Positions 46,240-58,930 are shown, counted from the first letter of the stretch. The stretch is 64,000 nt of DNA from Plectrocnemia conspersa (GCA_009617715.1 VTFK01000711.1:1-64000), one strand, 5' to 3'. A program made the numbers and translations. The notes: generated from the sequence alone by a model not told the origin.

Positions 46240-48070
46240 GGATTGTAAACTTGAAACCATCATAAACCTCATCATCGTACATGCAAAATTTGCTCTATTT
46301 ATATTTGCAGATGCCGAAACGAAATAGGTCATAAATCTTAGATTGTAAAATAATACCTTCGGTCTGTCTCACTACTTAGTTTTGCGAAATTGAATAGCCG
46401 GAGAATTTAGCATCTAAAAAATTTTGGGAGATAAATATAGATTTCAATTTAATATGTTCTTTCACACGAGGAGTGACTTTCGAGGCCTTGTAAATGCCGA
46501 CACAAAATGTGTCATAAAACTTACATTATAAAACAATACTTACGTTATGTCCCTTTTTGAAACACCGCTCTCAAAATAAAATAATACTTTCGGACTGTTC
46601 CCTTTTTGATGCACCGCTCTCACTACTTACTTAATGGGTTTTGCAAAAAAACTTAAAAGATTAAAGATGTATAGGTGTATAATTATTTAAACAAGACTTT
46701 GTAATTTACTATAATATAAATCAGAAGGAATTGTTTACAATAATTTTATGTGAATATTGATAACAAAAGTAAATTTCTTGTGAAATAATATGTATAATTA
46801 TATTATGTTTTTTCTTGCTTCTTGATTTAAATTAATTTTATTAACATAATACAGATACATTTATTATTTAATTTAGAAAACAAAAAGTATAAGTAAGAAG
46901 ACGGGTAGGTGTTCCTGAATTTCAAATTAAAAATTTTGAAAATTAAAATTTTGATTATAATTAGTACTTAAAAATGAATTACAGTGGCGGCTAAAAATAT
47001 TGTTTTTTATAAATCTATTATGGATGATATCTCCTTTTGTCTGTGAGCGTGGGATAATTTTGGGATATGAATTTGCTTATCGTAAAAAAAACGTGAAACG
47101 GCTTACTATCCTGCAAAATTTGTTCTATTCATATTTGCAGATGCCGAAACGAAATAGGTCATAAATCTTAGATTGTAAAATAATACCTTCGGTCTGTCTC
47201 ACTACTTACTTAATCCGTAAATGGGTTTTGCGAAATTGAATTGCCGGAGAATTTAGCATCTAAAAATTTTGGGAGATATATATAGATTTAAATTTAATAT
47301 GTGCTTTCACACGAGGAATGACTTTCGAGGCCTTGTAGATGCCGACACAAAATGTGTCATAATAGAATTAGAATTTTTGATTAAAAACTGTTATCAGTAG
47401 AAAAACTATCAGTAAATTTGATACATAATTAATATTAATTACTAAATATTTAATATGACTTAAATTAAATCCTTTTAAATATTTTTTTTTAAATAATAGA
47501 TTTAAAAGTTAAAAGATTAAAGATGTATAGGTGTATAATTAGCTTAACAAAACATTGTTATTTACCATAATACAAATCAGAAGGAATTGTTTACAATATT
47601 TTTATGTGAATATTGATAACGAAAATTAATCTATTGTAAGATAATGTGTATACATAATTATATTACATTTTTTCTTGCTTCTTGTTTTAAATGAATTTGC
47701 TTAACAGAATACAGATACATTTATAATTGCATTTGGGAAACAAAAAAAAACTCTCATAATACATTATTGACAGCAGAACGTGCTTCTCCTATGAGTCAAA
47801 GGATTAACAGAAACGACTGAAGTGCCGATCATTGTCAACTTTCGAGGATTGTAAACTTGAAAGCGTCATAAAATTGTATATTCTTTTATTTATAAATCGC
47901 CTAATTGTACATGCAAAATTTGCTCTATTCATATTCGCAGATGCCGAAACGAAAAAGGTCATAAAGCTCTTCCTTTTCGATGCACCACTTTCACTACCTA
48001 CTTAATCCCTAAATGGGTTTGCAAAATTGAATAGCCGGAGAATTTAGCATCAAAAAAAATGGTTTGAGAA
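46240..48070 (+). repeat. Direct tandem repeat, about 2.2 units of 800-830 bp
   Basis: The block GCAAAATTTG.TCTATT, GCAGATGCCGAAACGAAA and AGGTCATAAA occurs at 46282, 47112 and 47912 (spacings 830 and 800). Units also share GCCGGAGAATTTAGCATC, CACACGAGGA.TGACTTTCG, GCCGACACAAAATGTGTCA, GATGTATAGGTGTATAATT and ATTGTTTACAAT. The third unit is cut off at about 48060. No ORF is conserved between units. It could be a local duplication or a low-copy satellite. Confidence 0.85.
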
Positions 48071-48680
48071 ATATAAATTTATATTTCATACGGGGAAATT
48101 CAACATTATATTAAAATTAAAATAATATTTTTTTCTCTTTAAAATTAATATTGCAATTTCTTCGCGAATGTACTACCCGACCTCGAGTCGCTCGGCTTAG
48201 CCGCCTAGCCTAGCTACCTGCGTTTTTGAGCCGGCGGCCGCTAGTCGCCGGCGGCTAGCCGACAGTGCGTATGGGCCCTTATGGTCGAGCATAGGCCCTT
48301 ATCCACTGACTCATTAGGCTTCACATAGTTAGCTATGTGTCAATGAATTGCTCCACCTTCGTTCTCGACCTAAGCCATCACGATCAACAACAACGATGAT
48401 CATGACGGCTTAGGTTGAAGGTCTCCCGGTATCACTATCTATGTTTGAGACTTTTCAATCATCTGTCGGATAATATTGATTGGTTCACATCCAGCTACTC
48501 GCAATTGGTGGGCGCATTGTGGTCTAATAATTAATGTATATTTTTTGTGAATTTTGTTAATATATTTTTATTTTTTAATGCTGCTATTCTCTGCACATGT
48601 CTTAAAACATATTGTTTTAATTGTGGAAAATTTTACATTAAAATGTCAGTAATTTTTTTTAAATTATAAATAAAATTAAT
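48071..48680. other. GC-rich island with several hairpins
   Basis: At 48175-48300 GC is far above the surroundings (GAGCCGGCGGCCGCTAG, CGCCGGCGGCTAGCCGAC), with inverted GCCGGCG/CGCCGGC. Further hairpins: CACATAG/TTAG/CTATGTG (about 48322-48339) and CCTAAGCC...GGCTTAGG (about 48370-48415). No ORF of length. It may be the end of a transposable element or an insulator-like sequence; nothing decides it. Confidence 0.45.
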
Positions 48681-50425
48681 AGCTAAGCACACACGTACGG
48701 ATTTTCCCGTCGGACATCTGACGGATTTGTCCGAGCTTGGCCACAGACGCAATTTGTACGAGCTCGGACAAATTCTTATATTCGTGTTTTTATGTGAAAT
48801 TTTGTTTACAATATATGATGTTTTACTGTCTTTGATAAAAAAAATGGCAAAAAATACATTTTCAACGGTAACAATATTATGTGACCGATGGGTCATAAAG
48901 TAATAAAACCTTATTTAGATATTTTAGACAATAAACATACCGATGGCGGCAACTTTGGCACAAATTAATAAAGGCGAGCGGAAATGGCCCAGGTCATAAA
49001 ATCACTTAAGGGACAAATTTTAACAAAAAATACTGTAAACCATCGGGTGCGAATAACACAATTGCGATACATTTTAATTACCTTTTAATTGACAAAAGCG
49101 GAGAGCCGAAGGCTGCCTAAAAATATGCACAATTCCTTCGATACTGTAAACCATATTAAACTTGGATGATTGTCGAAGATAAAAGCAAGAAAAGTTAAAT
49201 TTATATAGTGCTTAAAGAAAAAACTAAATTTAAATGACATTTATTAATATTAATTATATATACAAATATTCATACATATATGTATATCTATATATCTTGA
49301 CTTTTCATACATATTCAATAGTGATAATAACTTTAATTTTAATCTAATAAAAACTATATCTTTTATTATATATTACTATATATATTATAGTATTTACGCA
49401 TATATACATATATACTTATCAAGAGCATCAAGAGTCGATACTTATATCATACAAGTGCATTTTTAATTTATATTATTTTTTCTATTGTATAGTGATGTAA
49501 TAGAAATCTTTCACTTGACCGGTTTTTTTTTGCTATGGGTCATAAAGTAATAAAACATCGGCAAAATCTTATTTTAGACGTTGGCGGCAACTTTGGCGCA
49601 AATTAGCAAAGGCCCGAGTCATAAAATCACTTAAGGGACAAACAAAAAACACCGTAAACCATCGGGTGAGGATAACACATTTTAATTACCTTTCAATTGA
49701 CAAGAGCAAGAGTCGAGTGCTGTCTAAAAAAACATGCATATTTCCATCGATATTGTAAACCATATTTCACATCGATACTGTTAACCATATTTAACTCTCT
49801 ATCGAAGAATGTCAGAAAAAAAATCAATTTTATCTGATTGGCTTTCAATTTTATTGAAGCTGAGATGCCATATGAGCTCTACTTGGAGTATTGTAGAAGA
49901 AAAGTTAAATTTATATAGTGCTTAAAGTAAATTCTAAATTTAAATGACATTTATTAATAATAATAATATATACATACATATATGTATATATCTTGATCTT
50001 TTCATACATTTTCAATAATGATAATAACTTTAATTTTAGTATAATTAAAATTATATTTTTTATTATGTATTTATATATGTAATATTTACGTATCCAGAGT
50101 CTAAGTGCATCTTAAATTTATATACTTTTTTCTATTGTATAGTGATGTAATAGAAATGGGTCATAAAGTAATAAAACTTTGAAAAAATGTAGACGTTGGC
50201 GGCAACTTTGGCGCAAATTAATAAAGGCCCGGGTCATAAAATTATTTAAGGGACAAATTTTAACAAAAAACACTGTAAACGGTCGCTTACGCGAGCGCGA
50301 TCTCTGCTCAGATCTGCTTGTCCGTGTCCGATCCGTTCGTTTTGAGCACGGACAACGGACAGACAACAGACGGTTCTGTCCGAGAGTTTTAACGCCATAC
50401 ACTGGCGGATTTGTCCGTCATACAA
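48681..50425 (-). mobile_element. Dispersed element with internal tandem units, copy 2 (inverted, three units)
   Basis: Reverse-complement copy of 26676-27873. It starts at the CACACACGTACGGATTTTCC end (48688) and finishes near CACTGGCGGATTTGTCCG (50400-50418). The GGCGGCAACTTTGGC block recurs at 48945, 49583 and 50198 (spacings 638 and 615), so this copy has three tandem units where the plus-strand copy has two. Between units lie shared blocks with TCGATATTGTAAACCATAT, TTCTCTATTGTATAGTGATG-like sequence and ACATTTATTAATA. No transposase is seen; ORFs at 48633-48896 and 50118-50437 are DNA-repeat by-products. Confidence 0.75.
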
Positions 50426-51486
50426 ATAAATAAACATATAATAGTTATTATTGTATTAGCTTCCTAAAACTAAATTAAATTGTTTTATTTAAGTAATTAC
50501 AATGTATTTAGTCATCATTTTTCAAGTTTCACTTGCAGAAAGGCTTGTGAAATCGACCCCATTATTTGGCTATTGTTTGTTTATTGTTGTCGTAAATTTG
50601 CCGTTTTGGTGACGTAGTAATTATACAATGAAGCAACGATAGAGAAAATTGTACGAACATTTCGAAATTTAAATTATTTTATGATGCAAAATGAAGTTTT
50701 CTTAATATGGAATTAAGGTGGCACGCAAACCACAGAGAACAAGAACTTGTTTGAGAAAAATAATAGTGGAGAAAGCCTATGAAGGATGAGTAAAAATGCC
50801 ACCATAGCTCGTGTGAAAATCTTTGCAGTTTCAATTTACAGAGGTCCTTAGGTCATCTTGCATCCAGGCGTGAGCAATCGAGACCTAAACAGCGCCTGTG
50901 ACCCTGTGGAGGTGTTACACACGACACCGTTCGTGGCAAAGAGCTCTTCTATCTGTTTGGGCGAGGCATCGTCTGCAAAAATGCTTTACGACCGGCTAGT
51001 CGGACGTGAAACACGAAACAAACCCACGGTGGAGGCATTCTATCACGACAGGCGAGCAACAAGCGAATAACTGTTGTTTCCTGATATCAGAAGGGTTGAG
51101 GAGGCACTTGTTGGATGATAATCGGAAATGGAAGAGAACGAACTGAGAGTAGATCATAATTGGATTGTTTAAGATAGAGAGACTCGAATAAGATCATGAT
51201 CTAAATAATTTGTATCATGATTTTTCGCAAAAGATCAATGGTATCAATAACTCAAAAATTTATAGTAATACATTTTTATTTACTGCATCATCTCGGTGTT
51301 TTCATGATCCTTCAGTTTAAATGTATTAATCATGGAGAAGGCTCTGAAAAGAGAATTTCCTCCACATTTAATTGTGGTATTCGAAGGATGCTGTATTGCA
51401 TTATATGTATTTATTCATTTAAATATTGGACACAAAATTAGTGGAAGGAAAATATGAAAAATAAAAAAAGAACTTGAAATAAAATA
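50426..51486. other. Unassigned; GC-richer patch at 50830-51070
   Basis: The plus-strand ORF 50858-51070 (70 codons, MHPGVSNRDLNSACDP start) lies in the GC-richer patch and is unrecognised. It might be part of the decayed retroelement whose 3' end is at 51487-51790, but no retroelement motif is seen in it. Confidence 0.35.
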
Positions 51487-51790
51487 TTGGCTTATGGCAA
51501 GCAACTCCAAATTATTATTATAAATCCAGTTTGGGTCTACGGCATACAACTTTGTGGATGTGCCAAACAGTGCCACGTTAAAATTATTATAAAAAAACAA
51601 AATAAAGTGTTACGAAACATTGTGAATATTCTGTGGTATGTTCGCGATAGAGACATACATCGTGAACTAGATGTCGAAGAAGCTGTTAAACATTAACAAA
51701 AGCACGTCAACATCGAGGCAGCTAAGCTCCGCAATGTGGATAACTTGAAAAAAAACAGACTAAGCCCTTCGAATCAGTGTTTGAAAATAT
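51487..51790 (+). pseudogene. Jockey-type reverse transcriptase C-terminal fragment
   Basis: The plus-strand frame from 51487 to the stop at 51694-51696 reads INPVWVYGIQLCGCAK, KVLRNIVNILWYVRDRDIH then RELDVEEA. This matches the C-terminal part of jockey-clade ORF2 proteins (consensus KPIW.YGIQLWG.A, then Q.K.LR.I..APWYV.N..IH.DL). After the stop, weaker similarity continues to about 51790. The reverse transcriptase core is not present upstream, so the copy is 5' truncated. It is a different family from the LINE at 29.9-34.3 kb. Confidence 0.8.
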
Positions 51791-53989
51791 GATTAAACCG
51801 TTTATTTTTAATTAGCATTATTCTAGTCATAAAGGCGCTTTTTTGAGCATACCGATTTTTAGTAATTACATCAAAAAACGCGAGTTATAAATATGAAAAA
51901 AATACAAATTTTAATTCTTATTAAAATTCACACTATAATTTCATCAATTGTAAAACAATTTTAGGGACAGAAAGATTAGACATTCTATACAATACATTGG
52001 TAATAATAAAGCCCACATCAACAGTATCTAAATGAGTTTTTTCTGCAGCAGGAATAATTAAAATTAAATTTGCACTTATATAAAATTAAATTTATAATTA
52101 ATAGTCTTGATAGTTTTTAATGTTTTTTTTAACATTGAATTTTGTGTATGAACCTGTATTCATTATTAAAATTGTATTTTTAGAATGATAATATTTTATG
52201 CTTTTCTAAAATAGAATAATTAAAAATAACGAAAAGTGGGAAACTCTAGTTGCAACCTCAAAATAAAGATACTGTATGAAATATCTGCATAGATTAATAT
52301 CTTTACTTATGATTTTTATATAATATACTACACACATAAATATTTGTGTTATTATATCATATCTTTCATTGATTATTTTAAGCCCCTTTCGTTCATAAAA
52401 CAGGCCAGCCATGCCTACATGGCAATTCAATTAATACGCTCTATGTTTATGGTTGTACGATGGCTTCATTATGGGGTGTGCCGCATAAAACAGGAGATAA
52501 AACCTATCGCCGTATACGGTTACAAAACGTATAAAAAAACACATACGCGGTTTGCAACCGTATGTTGCGGAAAAGCGAATTAGTAGCCGCCGCTAAGATG
52601 GCAAGACAGGTTGTTGTAGGCTAAAAAGGAAAATATGACATGACAGGGAGCAGTTTAGATGGCAAATTGTATGCTAATCGGTTGAGAGTGAAATTATTGC
52701 AGTCAATGTGCAATTTGCCTGGAATGGTTATTATTAATTAGTGTAAAAATAATTGTACTGTAACCGTGCTTATATTACGGATAATTTTAGATAAGAATTT
52801 GAATTTGAAAGTCATAAGACAATTATTTTCTTAGCAACCTAATAGTAATACTGTTATGTTTAGGCACTCACAGTTTGAGAAACAGGCAAAAGCGCTGTAT
52901 CTGACGCAATGTGTTTTGCTCTTAGCATATATGTATACCTTTTTTATAGATAGTATTATATTAAATTATACGATTATAAATGTTTTATGTATATAATTAT
53001 TTTTAGACGTATAAAAATGTACATAAATTTAGTTTAGAAGCCACCGAGGTGAGGCGTAATTGAATTTATAAACGTCACAGAATCCTCAATGTTGTTAAAA
53101 TTTCAGTTCAATTATTGGAAACGCGGTGTTTGGCGAACGTAACGTTAATTATACTGTGCATACACAAAACTAACATATATATATATATATATATATACAT
53201 ACATAACATTGGCTTAGGTCTAAAACTGCGTATATACTTTTTTTAGTGTTTAATTTCTCATTCCAAGTAATCTAAATATTAGTATCATAGACTTATTTAT
53301 CTTTCGGTTGTAACTCAACAAAATTTATTTTTGAATGTGAAAGATAATAGTTTTGCAAAAAAATACTTACGTATATATAGAAGTAAGCCTACTATGCATA
53401 TTTTATATATGTATGCATACAACTCGCTGTATACACAGATTGGGATGGTTCAACCATTTTCATCGTTTCACCGCGAGCGTTTCATTTAAATACTAATTTA
53501 TTTCCAGTACACACTTCCACATGTATCCACAATATCTACATACATACATATTGCGTACATTTTGTGATGTAACATTGCAAATTTACAGTGTTTGCGCGGC
53601 GGCTTCTATTTTTTGGATTTTTTATGGAAAAGAACCGACATGGTACGGCATATGGCCGACATGATATACAATGCATGAGTCAGAGTCGGTGTATGAAAAT
53701 ATAAACTTATATATATTTATAAAATTAATATAGTATGTGGAAACCATACAGGTGTGTTTGACCGCTAAATTTTTGTGCAAAAATTAACGATGACGAACCT
53801 GTAAACTATTTTTGGAAACGCTTATCTTAAAACGCGGCGTAAAATTTGCAATTCTAGACACTCCTAGTAGTTGAATTTTTGCAATAAAAAATATATTAAA
53901 TACGTAGTTGTTCAAACTTACCGAATTGTACATGAAAATATTGAAAATAATTACTAATAAATAATTATTAATTATTTATTAGTAATTAA
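51791..53989. other. Unassigned AT-rich region with a (TA) microsatellite
   Basis: A TATATA run lies at about 53174-53196 between ACATA and CATACATA repeats. Short ORFs (52206-52583) on both strands are unrecognised. 53580-53700 is slightly GC-richer. No gene is seen. Confidence 0.45.
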
Positions 53990-54095
53990 TAATTCCAAGA
54001 CTTTCTGTCTATTGGTTAATACTTAGTCAATTGGTACAGATTTACTCCGTTGTAACGCATTGGGATTACGCCTGTCAGGCTAGAACGGAAGATTT
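53990..54095 (+). mobile_element. SINE tail fragment, copy 4
   Basis: Carries only the 3' part of the SINE: GACTTTCTGTCTATTGG, TTAATACTTAGTCAATTGG, ACAGATTTACTCCGTTG, TAACGCATTGGGATTACG and CCTGTCAGGCTAGAACGG. It lacks the tRNA-like head, as expected for a 5'-truncated copy. Confidence 0.65.
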
Positions 54096-54674
54096 AATAA
54101 AATAAATTAAAATTATGCTAGTTAAGCCTACTGAAGCCGCCAATTTTATTTTTTATTTTATTATTTATTCATTTATTACAAATCCGACTAAAATATTTTG
54201 CCTGGTTTTTTCAATGCTTCGTGTCATACATTGTTATTCTGAGGGTCTGAATTCTGACCCTTTTCAGAAGGCTTAAATGAGGGTTTTAGGTATTTTATTT
54301 AAACTCTTAATAACTATAGTTTCCAGGTTTATTAATAAAACTGATTGAGATGATGTACAATAATTATTATTGGTACGAGCTAGCTGCAACTTTAGTACAT
54401 ATCCATATTATCAGTATCCGGACGGACCGTATGGTGCGGAATATTAAACCAAAAAAAGTAAAAAGTAATTATTTTTGAAAATAACGGCGCAGTGTTTGGA
54501 TCGTTCCCTAAATTACGAGTAAGTGACTAACTTTTATCTTCTCAAAATCTTATTAACGAATTTATATAGAGATATTTTTAATAACTACCATTTTAAAAAT
54601 CAGGTAATAAATTAAATAAATAAATATATTTTATGAGTTTTTTTTAGTAAAAGCAAAAGTGTGAAAAAAATCCA
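54096..54674. other. Unassigned AT-rich sequence
   Basis: At about 54405-54435 the motif ATATTATCAGTATCCG followed by GACGGACCGTATGGT matches the dispersed motif at 13978-14012 and 63894-63925. Nothing else is recognised. Confidence 0.4.
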
Positions 54675-54775
54675 ACTTATAGGTATTCATTTTATCTGAT
54701 TGACTTACTCAGTTAATACCGAGTTTCCCCGTTGTATCGCATTGTGCTTTTGCCTGTCATTTTACAACAAGATTA
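54675..54775 (+). mobile_element. SINE tail fragment, copy 5
   Basis: The 3' SINE blocks are ACTTATAGGTATTCA, CTGATTGACTTACTCAG, TTAATACCGAGTTTCC and CGTTGTATCGCATTGTG, then CCTGTCATTTTACAAC. It is diverged and has no head. The ORF 54700-54882 starts inside it and is not a gene. Confidence 0.6.
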
Positions 54776-57700
54776 TAAAAAATAAAAAAAAACTTTATTA
54801 TTCTTGTGATGTGTTTTTTAAAAGTAATTATGATGTTTCGCATTCACTGGCCGTAGTGATTGCCAATATTTTGATTTTGTAACCGATTTATACATCTTTT
54901 ATAATGTTCCTTTGAGAAAGCTTTAATAAATAGGAGATAGGAGCCAATCGCATGATTGGCTTCTATCTAGCATCCCCTTTGTGAAAGTTTATGTTTTAAG
55001 GCCTTACATTGAGCAAACCTCAGATATAAAGAATATTTCAAATAATGCTTATTTTATGCGATGCCATTAGTGTTTAATTTTTTAAAAGTTTTTTATAATA
55101 TTATTAATTTCTAACATTCGTAATGTGTGGCCATTGTGCAATTTTGGGTGTTCTGCCGATCTCTTTTTTATATATTTTTTCAAGCCAAACCATTATTGTT
55201 TGCAAATTAATAATTGTATCGCTAAAGCCACTAATGAAAGAAACAGGTCGCCACTGTCGCATAAGCGAATAGAGCAATGCAGAAATCATACACATACTAT
55301 TTAAATATATTTTTTTTAATTGTAAAATTTTAATTCAAAAAATATTAGAGCCTTACATATATTTTTTATAATTATTTTTGTTGCTGTACATGCAAAGCTT
55401 AATGTCAGCAATGGGCTGCTGCAACTACAAATCGATTTGCTTTAAAATATTAACGTTATTGCATTTGTTTAAAAGTCAATATAAGCCACGAAGAAAGCCT
55501 ACAGATGCATAATGTTAACTCGGAAATATGAGATATTTCTGAAATTTCGGCTATTATAGCGTGTGTGTTTTATCCACTCCCAACTTTTTTTCGGGCATTG
55601 GCTTGATAATGACTGTTATTAATAACACAGGCCTTAATATTCCCGTTACGCAATTCAACCTCGGAGATATCCATCAAGCAAATATCACTTTCTAAAGGTT
55701 ATCATCCCTGCGCCAGCTTCTCCACCACCGTTCGGAGAATAACGATCTCACTCACCATAGTCTGTAGCAATATGTAATATAATATAATAAAATTGCGCCT
55801 TACTGACTGAAATCACACCCCAAAGAGTTACCAAACTTTAAACTTGAATATCCACTTCGGAATTCAATCAAAATTTTAATAGCTCTCTGAATTGTTATCA
55901 CTGAGTTCTTACGGACTTTAATCAAGAGAAGGTCACTACTAGCCACACACTAGAATGGTTACAAATTTTAACAATGGACTTTATAGATCAAGTAGGTTTT
56001 AACAGTTATGTTATTTTTATTGTCGTTTATAAAAGATATTTGTTTTTTTGGTAGCTTCTTAAAGAAATATTGTAAATATTTAAAATAATACAAAAAAGTA
56101 TTATACATTCAATTTATCTGTGTGAAAATATAATTACAAAAGATTTTTTATTGCACATTGAAACTCAAGTGGTGATTTGTTAATTGAAATTAACTGTACA
56201 ATATAAACCAATTAATATTTTTTATACAAAACCATGATTCATGCAGTTTTTTATAGTCATTTATATTACAATACATTTTGCATAACAACCTTCGATTCAA
56301 ACATTAAATTAAATTGCTTGAAAATTTATGATTCAATCAAATGATGCAATTTAAAAAATACATATAGTTCATATTATCTCAAAATATATACTTTATATTA
56401 TTTATGGTGTACAATGTTGAATCATTGATACATCATAATAACAACAATGTAACTCTTACTTTATATCACTTGCAAATCATAATTTAACAACAAAACAACG
56501 TATTACATTTTATTATGTACATGCATATTATGTACGACTTTATTCGCTTCCAAAATGACTTATGGCATCCGTAAGGCTTAATGGAAAAGTCTTATTCTTC
56601 TATACCGATAAATAATACCATTGTCTCGCGACTAATAGAGTTAAATCACTTTGTGAACAATATTCAATTGCATGCATATTCATTTTATGGTTTACGACCG
56701 CTGCCAGAGGGTCAGCATCTCCGTTTCTCTTAACCGTGAATCAAAAGTGGTTACTGAGTTCATATTGTGCATGACTCATGCATAATGGTATTGTTTGCAA
56801 AATTAAGCTAATGCATCATGCTGTCATCGTATCATGAGGAAAATAAAGTTTTAGTCTTCAAATCTATGATTCATAATTTTAATTTTGTATTCTAATACTG
56901 CGGCCTTCGCGATATGATGAGAGCTAGTGTATATGGAATAATCGTTCAATTATTATTTTTTAATAATATAGTTGCGTGTGCCTGTACAGTTTCCTCATAA
57001 TAAATATTAATTAGATATGCCATTCGATGGATAAACTCTGCGCTATTCCGGATTAGTGAATTTGCAATGCGAATTAAGCACTCGAATATCGACGGTGAGC
57101 TTGACGTAGTATTATGTGATATCACCAATGTATCTCAAACCTTATTATTTTAATACAAAAAATGTATGTTTGTTCTATCCATATTAGAGCAATTTACTAA
57201 GTACCTCATGAGAGAAATCAATATTATATAAGAGCTCAACGCGTGCACCCGAGCGTGTGCAAATAATAATTACATATAATAATATTCTGATATTTTTTAT
57301 TGAAACGTTTTCAATGAATATCTATGTAAATGGGATAAAATTTAATGCATATATAATTTTCTCAGTGGATTAGTATAACGGCAGAGAAACAAGTTATTGA
57401 ACGGTATTTTTACTATTGAAAGTTTGAGAAGCTGTGGCGGAGCACAATCAACTGCAGTCTAGTCCCGCGGCGCGTTCCAGGTGCGCATGAAAAAATCCGC
57501 ACAAAAGCCATTATTCCAGACGCTCAGTGCTTCTGCATGGCCTACGCTCTCGTTTCGTTAGGGCGGCACCCATGGCCCCCGCCCCCGCCCAACTTTTGAG
57601 CTTCCTCGTCCGTCGGATGAGGCGTGTAATAATTTCGTAATGCCTGTATTCCGAACCGATTAGTTGTATATGCTCTTGGCTTAATTGCTTTTTCCAGGGC

Positions 57701-58400
57701 TAGCTATTCTGCATATGCAGTAGTCCATATGTAAACCACAGCACTTACTTTCAATTAATTATATAAAGTGTACAAAATATTAGGAGCGAATATTTTTCAA
57801 TCCTCGAAAAGTAAGTCGACACTAACATAAACTAAATAAAATAAACAATCTTTAACCTACACTATCTAATGCAGTTAAAAAAAATTAAGGCATAAAAATA
57901 GCACAGTTAGATCTTAATATTATAAAAAAGGTTGTTGATTATATTTTTCGAATATCGAAATCTCTAAAATAAGATCTGCCCGTAATGTAACACCATTTTA
58001 ATTTGAGTATTAATGAAATAAAGTTGATATTTTACATTTTTTTCGCACTCAATTCATTGATATATATTTATAAATATTAGCAAAATAATATCAACCCTCT
58101 GGGTGCTCAACAATGATATATCGTTGCTAGTTATTATATTAAATAAATGCTATAAAATGTTGTTGGCGTTATGAAGCTCGAAAAAGTAATTTATTTGGAA
58201 ACTTGTTACTACGTCAGTATGACAATTTCATGAAAAAATTTTTGAATGGCTTTAATTATTATAATGTTTAGGGGTGATTGCCCTCGTAGCCAATGAGACT
58301 CAATGTGAATCTAGTAAGACTTTATTAATATATTTATATGAGTGCGACGGACGATTATCGGCGAGACGTAGTAAAACTAACGCAGGTGATGATGCCCGTG
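54776..58400. other. Unassigned region; GC-richer island at 57420-57660
   Basis: AT-rich, with ORFs on both strands that match no family. 57420-57660 is distinctly GC-rich (CCCATGGCCCCCGCCCCCG) with no ORF of length; it may be a conserved non-coding block or a short exon I cannot assign. Confidence 0.4.
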
Positions 58401-58930
58401 GATGATCCTCAGGGTTATTGTGGTTGCCTGCAGCGAGTGTCAGGAGCTCGTCGAGGAGCTGGATGGCACGTACAAGAATAAAGGGCGCGATCGCGACTCA
58501 AACTTGCGACCAAAACTTTTTTTGCATTGCATTGCATTTGCTTTGTGACACGAACTATATATACAGTTCGTTTCGCTTCTTCATTGTTCGACTCAGTCCT
58601 CCTGAAATCAGAGGGACGTTCGTACTCGGTTTCAGTTTTGGCCCTCGGTTCCCTAAGGAACCAAGCCCTTTGGCCAGCTTGCGTAGATATGCTTTACTCG
58701 TCATTGCTAGTATAAAGGACGCTACCTCGGCTGGGTATTCTGGGAGTTTACTTCTCCTCAAGAGTTTGGGATTCAAACTCAAGAGGAGTCCTGCCTTCTC
58801 CCACACTGTTTACGTCGAACTCCAGCGTGTGGTCAACTGGCGCCGAGCCATAGGCGAGTCGGCAAGTGCGGACGTCCTAGCTCCAACGGCCATCAAAAGA
58901 GGACGCGATCGTGATTCTCGATCTTAAATC
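58401..58930 (+). other. GC-rich block, open on the plus strand (58418-58927), unrecognised
   Basis: A 530-bp block with much higher GC than its flanks. The 169-codon frame is open from a TTG at 58418; another plus frame starts IVVACSECQELVEEL (about 58416-58460), reminiscent of a thioredoxin-like CxxC segment, and could end at a donor-like GTACAAG at 58462. The string CGCGATCG(C/T)GA(C/T)TC occurs near both ends of the block (58487 and 58904). Internal inverted repeats ACGAACT/AGTTCGT (58549-58572) and CTCAAGAGTTTG...CAAACTCAAGAG (58757-58785) suggest a small inserted element. An exon, a mobile element, or an exon hit by an element are all possible. Confidence 0.3.

Noticed and set aside
53171..53200. 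CRISPR-like or telomeric repeat
   Set aside because: A plain TA microsatellite; no spacers and no telomeric unit.
58262..58300. Exon 7 candidate at TTTAG|GGGTGATTGCC
   Set aside because: In the needed phase the second codon is TGA.
58384..58412. Exon 7 of the phosphatase starting at CGCAG|GTGATGATG
   Set aside because: Phase fits Gly-Asp-Asp, but the frame meets TGA after five codons and no KP or DG..D motif follows.
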